Assembly (NCBI GenBank): GCA_964608495.1
Contig: CAZSOQ010000157.1
Span: 1 to 12,582 of the forward strand
DNA from: JAKORR01 sp964608495
GTDB taxonomy: Bacteria > Armatimonadota > Zipacnadia > Zipacnadales > FEN-943
Length of the DNA stretch: 12,582 bases
Reading direction: 5' to 3'
The translations under genes were made by a program, and so were the position numbers. This document shows, piece after piece, positions 7,354 through 12,582 of the stretch. Below the pieces are notes generated by a model that worked only from the letters and a program-made list of their open reading frames with translations, was not told the DNA's origin and did not search any database. How positions within the stretch are numbered: position 1 is the first letter of the stretch; every line of letters begins with the position of its first letter.

Positions 7354-7888
7354 GGCCTGTCGGCCTCCCTTCGCGCACGGCGCGGGTGCGGCGGTCAGCC
7401 CCCGGGCGTTGAGCCGGAAGCTCGGGGTCTTTTCGGCCTGCCCGAGGGCGGCCCTTCGTCGGGCCGGGGCGGGCGTGTTCGCCAGCAATAGGTGCTTTCT
7501 CGTGACGACATGGAGCGAGAACCGGGTCAAGGAAAGCCGTGTGACTGCAAACACCCTGGGGCTCTGCCCCAGACCCCGCAGGGGCCGCGGGCCCCTGACC
7601 CCATTATCCGCGCAGCTGCGTCCGCGCCGTGCCAGGGCCTCGGCCGCGGATGACACGGTGGGCTCGCATGCCCCTGCGCGCCTCGCTCTGTGTCAACGTG
7701 CGCTGGGGCTTAGCTGGCTGGTACGGGGAGGGGCAGCGGTTGAGGGCGCAGGGCCAAATGGGTTAGGATGGTCGGCGGCACGTGTCTGTCCCGGCGTCTC
7801 CGATCCGAGAGGGACGCTTCCCGCGCGGGGCGCCGCGCCGTCGGCGTGGGGAATCAGGGACGGCAGGCGCGGTGAGGCAGGGCCTCGT
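7354..7888. other. 535-bp divergent spacer
   Basis: This lies between the RraB-like gene (minus) and the GT4 gene (plus). It contains the double-hairpin repeat at 7556-7597 and a GC-rich stem GCGCGG-GGCG-CCGCGC (7823-7838) about 50 nt before the GT4 start. No gene is supported. Open frames crossing it on both strands give translations rich in Arg, Ala and Pro with no family-like motifs. Promoters for both flanking genes should be here, but I could not identify them by eye. Confidence 0.6.
7556..7597. repeat. REP-like double hairpin
   Basis: Two perfect hairpins sit side by side. CTGGGGC (7556-7562) pairs with GCCCCAG (7566-7572) around TCT, and CAGGGGCC (7579-7586) pairs with GGCCCCTG (7590-7597) around GCG. 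The stretch ends in CCCCATTATCC. Intergenic sequences of this TGGGGCTCTGCCCCA type recur in many GC-rich bacterial genomes as REP-like elements. Only one copy is in this window. It could also end transcription, but no T-run follows on the plus strand. Confidence 0.65.
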
Positions 7889-9025
7889 ATGCGTAATCTC
7901 CAGGTAGCAGCACGGGCGGCTTCGCTGTCCGCCTTCGCGCTCCCCCTGATGCGGCGGCTGCGCGAGCAGGGCTTCCACGTGGAAGCCCTGTGCGGCTTTG
8001 ATGGCATGGAGGGCCGGCTCACGGAGGCCGGCTTCACCGTCCACCGCTGGGACATGGAGCACACGCTTAACCCTCTGCGCCTTGCCCGGGCCCGCCGGGA
8101 GCTCAACGCCTTCCTGCGCGGCCACTCCTACGACATCATCCACACCCACTGCTCGTTCGGCGGCATCCTCGCCAACCCCGTCGCGCGCGATCGGTGTCGG
8201 GCCCTCATCTATACCCAGCACGGCTTCGTGGTGCACGACGGCATGAACCCCCTTCTTGCGCGCCTGTGCGTGGCAGTGGAGAAGATCGGCCTGCGCGCGG
8301 CGCACAGGGTCATCTGCATCAGCCAGGCGGAGCGCGACAGGGCGATTACCCTGGGCGTGGGGGGGCCGGACAAGTTCCTGACGGTGCCCGGCGCCGGGGT
8401 CAGCGTGGACCGGTTCGTGCTCAGCGAGGACGAGCGAGAGCGCCGCCGCGCCGCCCTGCGAGCGGACCTCGGCCTCGCGGAAGACGACCGGGTGCTGCTC
8501 ACCGTCTCGCGCCTCACGTGGGACAAGGGCTACCGGGAGATGGTCGAGGCCGTGCGCCGCCTCAAGGCCGAGGGCTTGAGGCTCAAGTTCCTGGCGGCGG
8601 GCTCGGGGAGGCACGAGGCGCCCATCCGCGGGCTGGTGACCCGCGCGGGCCTCGACGACGACTTCCTGCTGCTGGGCTGGCGGGACGACGTGCTCGACCT
8701 GTACTGCGCGTGCGATGCCTTCGTCTTCGCTTCCCACCGCGAGGGGCTGCCCATCGCGCCGATCGAGGCCATGGCCACCGGCCTGCCCGTGGTCGCCTCG
8801 GCGCTGCCCGGCTGCCGCGAGGAGATCGAGGACGGGGCCAGCGGCCTGCTCTACCCCGTCGGCGACACCGACGCCTTGGCCGAGGCCCTGCGCCGGGTGC
8901 TTGCCGGTCCCGCCCTGGCCCACGCCCTCGGGGCGGAAGCCCGCGTCAGGGCGCGGCGGTTCGATCTTGAGGTGGTGCTCGACCTCCAGGTTCGGCTGTA
9001 CGAGGAGGTGTCGAGCCGCCCGTGA
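7889..9025 (+). CDS. Glycosyltransferase family 4 (GT-B fold)
   Basis: This 378-aa protein is a typical retaining GT4 enzyme that transfers a sugar from a nucleotide donor to a lipid-linked or glycan acceptor at the inner face of the membrane. The N-terminal Rossmann half covers ALPLMRRLREQGFHV through YDIIHTHCSFGGI and IYTQHGF. The C-terminal donor half has VSRLTWDKGY (K213), the EX7E motif (E285, E293 in REGLPIAPIEAMATG) and GLLYPVGD. The open frame begins 627 nt earlier, but homology begins at MRNLQVAARA, so the ATG at 7889 is chosen. Its ribosome site is weak. The stop overlaps the next start as GTGA, so the GNAT gene is translationally coupled. A perfect 24-bp palindrome lies at 7967-7990. 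Likely role: exopolysaccharide or O-antigen assembly; sugar specificity is unknown. Confidence 0.9.
   Translation: MRNLQVAARAASLSAFALPLMRRLREQGFHVEALCGFDGMEGRLTEAGFTVHRWDMEHTLNPLRLARARRELNAFLRGHSYDIIHTHCSFGGILANPVARDRCRALIYTQHGFVVHDGMNPLLARLCVAVEKIGLRAAHRVICISQAERDRAITLGVGGPDKFLTVPGAGVSVDRFVLSEDERERRRAALRADLGLAEDDRVLLTVSRLTWDKGYREMVEAVRRLKAEGLRLKFLAAGSGRHEAPIRGLVTRAGLDDDFLLLGWRDDVLDLYCACDAFVFASHREGLPIAPIEAMATGLPVVASALPGCREEIEDGASGLLYPVGDTDALAEALRRVLAGPALAHALGAEARVRARRFDLEVVLDLQVRLYEEVSSRP
7967..7990. repeat. Perfect 24-bp palindrome inside the GT4 gene
   Basis: The half-site CAGGGCTTCCAC (7967-7978) is followed directly by its exact reverse complement. It encodes Gln-Gly-Phe-His-Val-Glu-Ala-Leu, a segment that looks normal for a GT4 N-terminal half, so it is not an obvious insertion. 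In RNA it could fold into a 10-bp stem with an ACGT loop about 80 nt into the gene. Confidence 0.85.
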
Positions 9026-9750
9026 CATCCCCTGCTCCGGTTGAGTATGCCAGGGACGTGCGTCTGCGGGACGGTCACACGATGCACGTTCGGCTTGCGG
9101 CCGCGGCCGACGCCCAGGCGCTGGCTCTAGCGCACCCTCTGCCGCGCGAGACGACGGTGCCGGAGCCGGCCTTCCGTGGCTTCTGCCGCGCCAAGGTCCT
9201 GATCTACACGGGGACGCCCGGCGCCGGCATCGTCACGGGCTGGGTGGACGGTCGGGTGGCAGGCTTCATGTACTACTGCCTGGACCTGCGCGAGGTCACC
9301 AGGAGCAGCCGGTCGCCCCGGCGCCTCCTCTGGATGCTGAAGGAGGCCCTGCTGGGCAGGTTCGGCTTCTCTCCTCGCTTCTGGCTGCAGATGGCCCGCT
9401 CGGCCGTGCAGCATTTCCGTGGGCAGCGCGGGGCCCCCGCCGGCCCGTCCGAAGCGGACAGGCGGGCCGAGGAGTTCCGGAGCTGGATCACCGGGCTGGA
9501 GACCGTGCCGGAGTTCCGGCGTCTGGGCGTCGCCACGGCGATCCTGGACGGGATCGAGGCCGTGCTGGCGGAACTGGGGGCCAGATACATCGCGCTCTGG
9601 GTGGCGGTCGAGAACGAGGTGGCCTGCGAGATCTACGCCCGGCGCGGCTACAGGGAAGTCGCCGTGCTTCCGCGGATCGGCGAGGATTGCCGCCTGATGG
9701 TCAAGGACGTTGGGGTTACACTCGATCAGGCCGCGGGCGAGGACGGATAA
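9022..9750 (+). CDS. GNAT-family N-acetyltransferase
   Basis: This 242-aa protein carries the GNAT acetyl-CoA signature in its C-terminal half: strand ITGLETVPEF, then RRLGVATAIL (R166, R167, G169, A171), a helix, then IALWVAVENEVACEIYARRGYREV. The N-terminal half (about 1-140) is longer than in minimal GNATs. It has a beta strand pattern around GIVTGWVDGRVAGFMYYC followed by a basic helical segment (about 95-135). The GTG start overlaps the GT4 stop (GTGA), with AGGAGG about 14 nt upstream. It probably acetylates an amino group on a sugar or a small molecule in the same surface-glycan pathway; that role is inferred from the overlap with GT4, and the substrate is unknown. Confidence 0.88.
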   Translation: MTSPAPVEYARDVRLRDGHTMHVRLAAAADAQALALAHPLPRETTVPEPAFRGFCRAKVLIYTGTPGAGIVTGWVDGRVAGFMYYCLDLREVTRSSRSPRRLLWMLKEALLGRFGFSPRFWLQMARSAVQHFRGQRGAPAGPSEADRRAEEFRSWITGLETVPEFRRLGVATAILDGIEAVLAELGARYIALWVAVENEVACEIYARRGYREVAVLPRIGEDCRLMVKDVGVTLDQAAGEDG

Positions 9751-9816
9751 CGGCGGCGGTTCGGGCGCCGGGCGTCGGCCATCGGCCCCGGTGCGAGCCG
9801 CCCCTGGGGGTAAGGC

Positions 9817-10995
9817 ATGTCGTCGGGAGTGACAGTGAGGGAATTCGACGGTCGCCCGGAGGAATGGGACGCTTTCTGCCTGGCCCATCCCGACGGCACC
9901 TTCTCGCACCGGTACGCGTGGATGCGCCTGATCCAGCGGCTCTACGGTGGCACGCCCTTCTACCTGGCCGCCTACCGGGACGACCGCCTGGTGGGCGCAC
10001 TGCCCCTCATGCTGCGCTCCGTGCTCGGCGCAGGCCGCATACTGCTCTCCACGCCTTTCGCCGACGAGGGCGGGATCTGCGCGTCCGAGCGCGAGGTGGA
10101 GGACGCCCTGCTCGACGCGGCCGCCGATCTGGGAGCCGAGGCCCGGGCGGCCTACGTGGAGCTGCGCCATCTGCGCAGGAGGGATCGCGATGACCTGCTG
10201 TGCGATACCTCGCGCGTCGCCCTGCGGATGCCGCTGCCGGCCACCACCGAGGAGCTGTGGGAGGGGCTGTCCGCCAACATGCGCAGCAAGGTTCGGCGGG
10301 CCGGCAAGCGTGGCCTGACCGCCCACGACGGCGGCCTGGAGACCGTACCGGCCTTCTACCGGGTCTACGCCGCCAACTCCCGCGACCTCGGCTCGCCCAT
10401 GCACTCCGTGCGTCTCTTCCACGGGCTGTTCGAGGCCTTCCCGGGCGAGATCCTCGCCGTTCTGGTGACCAGTGACGCCCAGCCGGAGGCTGGGGCCGAG
10501 AGGCCCGCAGCCGGGGCCGTCACGCCCGCGGCTGGTGCCCGGCCCGCGGCTGGTGCCCGGCCCGCGGCTGGTGCCCGGCCCGCGGCTGGCGCCCGGCCCG
10601 CGGCGGGTGCCTGGCCCGCGGCGGGTGCTGCCATCGCGGTGCGATTCGGCCGGGTGCTGTCCGTCCCGTGGCCCCATTCGCTACGCGCGTACCACAAGGA
10701 CTACTGCAACAACCTGCTCTACTGGCGGATTCTCGAGGCCGCCATCGAGGGGGGCTGCACCGTGGTGGACTTCGGGCGCTCGCCGGTCGGCACGGGGCCC
10801 TACGAATTCAAGAAGTCCTGGCGGATGGAGGATCATCAGCTCTACTACCAGTTCCTGCCTCTTCGTGCCAGGCCGCCTTTGGAAGACCGTCGCAGTGGGA
10901 GAGCTTACCGCCTCTTCTCGGCGCTCTGGCAGCGCATGCCCCTGGGCCTCGCCACGGCTGTGGGGCCCAGGATCATGGCCCGGATCCCCGTCTGA
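9817..10995 (+). CDS. FemAB-like protein, exosortase (XrtA/PEP-CTERM) system-associated type
   Basis: This 392-aa protein has the double-GNAT FemAB fold (aminoacyl- or acyl-transferases related to peptidoglycan bridge enzymes). Segments typical of the exosortase-associated subgroup include FLAAYRDDRLVGALPLM-type strands, STPFADEGGI, LWEGLSANMRSKVRRAGKRGL, VYAANSRDLGSPMHS, SVPWPHSLRAYHKDYCNNLLYW, VVDFGRSPVGTGPYEFKKSW and HQLYYQFL. Such genes sit in exopolysaccharide clusters with exosortase, but no exosortase is in view. Residues 222-271 are an unusual Pro/Ala/Gly repeat insert. Without it the length is about 350 aa, normal for the group. ATG at 9817 follows GGGGG about 6 nt upstream, with a 66-bp gap from the GNAT gene, so it is probably the third gene of the same operon. 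Biochemical reaction not established for this subgroup as far as I know. Confidence 0.86.
   Translation: MSSGVTVREFDGRPEEWDAFCLAHPDGTFSHRYAWMRLIQRLYGGTPFYLAAYRDDRLVGALPLMLRSVLGAGRILLSTPFADEGGICASEREVEDALLDAAADLGAEARAAYVELRHLRRRDRDDLLCDTSRVALRMPLPATTEELWEGLSANMRSKVRRAGKRGLTAHDGGLETVPAFYRVYAANSRDLGSPMHSVRLFHGLFEAFPGEILAVLVTSDAQPEAGAERPAAGAVTPAAGARPAAGARPAAGARPAAGARPAAGAWPAAGAAIAVRFGRVLSVPWPHSLRAYHKDYCNNLLYWRILEAAIEGGCTVVDFGRSPVGTGPYEFKKSWRMEDHQLYYQFLPLRARPPLEDRRSGRAYRLFSALWQRMPLGLATAVGPRIMARIPV
10480..10629 (+). repeat. Coding minisatellite, 18-bp unit (RPAAGA)
   Basis: Seven 18-bp units encode R/T/W-P-A-A-G-A. They lie at 10501-10518, then after one extra GTC codon at 10522-10539, 10540-10557, 10558-10575, 10576-10593, 10594-10611 and 10612-10629. 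A degenerate unit (QPEAGA) precedes them at 10480-10497. Units 3 and 4 are identical and units 5-7 differ by one to three bases, which suggests recent in-frame expansion. The array lies in the FemAB gene at a beta-hairpin turn. Confidence 0.93.
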
Positions 10996-11056
10996 CGGTC
11001 GCGCGGGGCCGCGGGATGGGCGCGTCTCTTGCCGGACTGCCGCAGCGCTCGACGGG

Positions 11057-12421
11057 CTAAGCCAGGTCTTCGGACTTCCCCACCATCCGGGGTTGGAGGT
11101 ACTGCTTCGCCAGCGTGGGGCGAGCCAGCCGCCGCTTGGCGTGCAGGTCCGCGCCCAGGCCGGCGAAGACGAAGAAGAGGGGCAGGAACTGGGTCCTGAG
11201 GCGGATGGCGACGCCCGCGGCGACGATGCGCACGGCATAGGCCGCCACCATGGGGGCGATTCCCGCCAGAATGATGGCCACCCGGACGCGATCGGTCCTG
11301 AGGCCCGCCCGCAAGCCCCTGACGAGGTTGGGTAGCACGTACAGGTAGAGGAACCACATCTCCGGGTAGGTGGCCAACATGGCGGCGGAGCCCGGCAGGA
11401 AGGGCAGGGGCGTAAGGACCAACAGGAGGACCAGGACGGGCAGCTTCACCATGGCGTCGAGCAGGCCGTGAGGCTGCACCTTGAGGAAATAGGCAGAGCC
11501 CGCTTGCTGCATGGCCTGGTCACGGATGGACTGCGCGAGGACAAGGGCGTCGAGGGACGCGCCCTGCCAGTCGTAGAGGGCGACCAGCTCCCTCACGGAG
11601 ACATCGGCTCCGACCACCAGTCCGAGAGCGATCAGCACCACCTTGAGGGCGCGAGGGAAGCCGCCGTGCCCCAGTCTGAAGGCCATGCTCGCCGCCACGA
11701 CCTGGCCGCCCAGCAGGAGCAGCCCGAGGTAGGGGCGGTAGGCAACCGAGAGGGCGTCCATGGCGAGCAGCAGGGCCAGGGACCCAGCGCGGCGCGTACC
11801 CCGCAGTAGACCCACCAGGCCGACGAAGCTCCAGGTGACGGCGCAGGTCTCTACCGGGTCGCGCAAGTCCTGGGTCGAGTACCACACGAGCGAAGGGAAG
11901 CAGGCGACCAGGGCGGCGGCGGCTCGGCCGGCCTTGCCGCCGTAGCCCATCTGCAGGGCCAGCAGGTAGACCGCCAGCACCACCGAGGCGCCGGCCGTAA
12001 TCGTGACCGCCTCCGCCACCAGTGGACTGTCACCGAAGATGTAGTACAGGACCGTGGTCTTCAGGCGCACCGCCCGGGTGTGCAGCTCCCCCAGGGAGTG
12101 GGGCAGCTCCGGAGGGGTCCCCTCGTCCCGCCATCGGTGAGCCTGCGCCGAGCAGTACTTGTGGTTCACCAGGGTGTCCACCGCGAATCCCGAGACGAGG
12201 ATCTGGGGGATAGCCCGGTGCTGCGCCCAGGCCCACCCGCACCGCAGCACCAGGGCCAAGACCACGAGCCTAAGCATCATGCCGCGGTCTTCGGGACGGG
12301 TGAGGCGGAGAGTAAGCGCGTATACGAGACAGCCGCCCAGGAGCATCAGCCAGGCGGCCCAGAGGTCGCTGACGCAGAAGCTGTACAGGGTAGGGTCGAA
12401 GTCCCTGAGCCAGAGCTTCAT
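11057..12421 (-). CDS. Polytopic membrane protein, GT39/GT-C glycosyltransferase-like
   Basis: This 454-aa protein has about ten predicted transmembrane helices (roughly 18-38, 48-66, 135-158, 165-182, 190-207, 213-247 as two, 258-275, 325-345, 380-403, 408-424). The layout resembles GT-C enzymes of the GT39/ArnT type, which use lipid-linked sugars outside the membrane. A large first outer loop (about 67-130) has an Asp (D82 in GFAVDTLVNHKY) placed like the catalytic-loop Asp. After it come YYIFGDSPLVAEAVTITAGA, FPSLVWYSTQDLRDP and SVAYRPYLGLLLL, motifs common in this group. The C-terminus is basic and cytoplasmic. ATG at 12421 has only a weak ribosome site. It converges on the FemAB gene with a 61-bp gap in which I see no clear terminator. 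An O-antigen polymerase-like role is an alternative. Likely role: surface polysaccharide assembly. Confidence 0.68.
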   Translation of the reverse strand: MKLWLRDFDPTLYSFCVSDLWAAWLMLLGGCLVYALTLRLTRPEDRGMMLRLVVLALVLRCGWAWAQHRAIPQILVSGFAVDTLVNHKYCSAQAHRWRDEGTPPELPHSLGELHTRAVRLKTTVLYYIFGDSPLVAEAVTITAGASVVLAVYLLALQMGYGGKAGRAAAALVACFPSLVWYSTQDLRDPVETCAVTWSFVGLVGLLRGTRRAGSLALLLAMDALSVAYRPYLGLLLLGGQVVAASMAFRLGHGGFPRALKVVLIALGLVVGADVSVRELVALYDWQGASLDALVLAQSIRDQAMQQAGSAYFLKVQPHGLLDAMVKLPVLVLLLVLTPLPFLPGSAAMLATYPEMWFLYLYVLPNLVRGLRAGLRTDRVRVAIILAGIAPMVAAYAVRIVAAGVAIRLRTQFLPLFFVFAGLGADLHAKRRLARPTLAKQYLQPRMVGKSEDLA

Positions 12422-12527
12422 GCGGTGTCACGCACCTGCCGGGTAGCCCGGTGGCCGCAGGTTGCCTTGCCGCCTCGGCCGACCAGGGCCTCGCCGGAGC
12501 TGCCGGCCCGGGAGGCAAGCCTATCCG

Positions 12528-12582
12528 GGGACGGCGACGGGCTGCGCCGGGACGGCGACGGGCTGCGCCGGGACGGCGACGG
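12528..12582. repeat. 21-bp tandem repeat at the right edge
   Basis: Two identical 21-bp units (12541-12561 and 12562-12582) begin GCTGCGCCGGG and end ACGGCGACGG. They are preceded by a 13-nt partial unit (12528-12540). The array is cut by the window end, so its true length is unknown. It lies about 105 bp upstream of the minus-strand membrane protein start, in a stretch (12422-12582) that otherwise shows only a small hairpin (CCGGG-TAG-CCCGG, 12439-12451) and no gene. The unit length is divisible by 3, so an unseen reading frame outside the window could include it. Confidence 0.88.

Noticed and set aside
7354..7656. N-terminal extension of the RraB-like frame
   Set aside because: The added residues are not protein-like and RraB similarity starts just after the ATG at 7353; the extension also crosses the double hairpin.
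7262..7888. N-terminal extension of the GT4 frame to 7262
   Set aside because: It would overlap the RraB-like gene on the opposite strand and adds residues with no GT4 similarity; the family-like start is at 7889.
9127..10677. 516-aa antisense frame across the GNAT and FemAB genes
   Set aside because: Its repeat-rich N-terminus is just the reverse reading of the 18-bp minisatellite; the rest lacks family motifs.
10996..11056. Terminator between the convergent FemAB and membrane protein genes
   Set aside because: Only a 4-bp stem over the FemAB stop codon and scattered GC-rich partial stems; nothing with a T-tract.

Overview
This is a GC-rich bacterial window. It was probably drawn from an uncultured, polysaccharide-degrading lineage such as Planctomycetota, Armatimonadota or a relative. 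That placement is inference from the gene families: a GH117 enzyme, secreted GH-A-type hydrolases, and an exosortase-type FemAB protein. No rRNA, tRNA, integrase, transposase or CRISPR was seen. Both edges fall inside repeats (a 66-bp direct repeat on the left, a 21-bp tandem repeat on the right), so the window may be a whole contig that broke at repeats.

The left half (about 338-7353) is a carbohydrate and amide degradation block. A minus-strand GH117 gene carries two lesions, a 4-bp tandem duplication and a Trp-to-TGA stop. Divergent from it is a plus-strand secreted protein with two nitrilase-fold domains, of which only the second keeps the catalytic cysteine. It converges, over an 18-bp gap containing a small hairpin, on a minus-strand two-gene unit. 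In transcription order that unit is an RraB-like small protein followed, 6 nt later, by a 901-aa secreted protein with two tandem GH-A-like TIM barrels and a C-terminal beta domain.

A 535-bp spacer (7354-7888) holds a double-hairpin repeat of REP type and separates the two themes of the window.

The right half (7889-12421) looks like part of a cell-surface glycan or exopolysaccharide cluster. It contains a GT4 glycosyltransferase overlapping by 4 bp with a GNAT acetyltransferase, then a FemAB-like protein of the exosortase (XrtA/PEP-CTERM) associated type. Converging on these is a polytopic GT39/GT-C-like membrane protein. The FemAB gene carries a coding minisatellite of seven 18-bp units (RPAAGA) exactly where relatives have a single similar segment. 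The GT4 gene contains a perfect 24-bp palindrome.

I see no convincing new defence or mobile system. The most unusual items are the FemAB coding minisatellite, the double-barrel GH and tandem nitrilase proteins, the repaired-by-eye GH117 pseudogene, and the structured repeats at the left edge.
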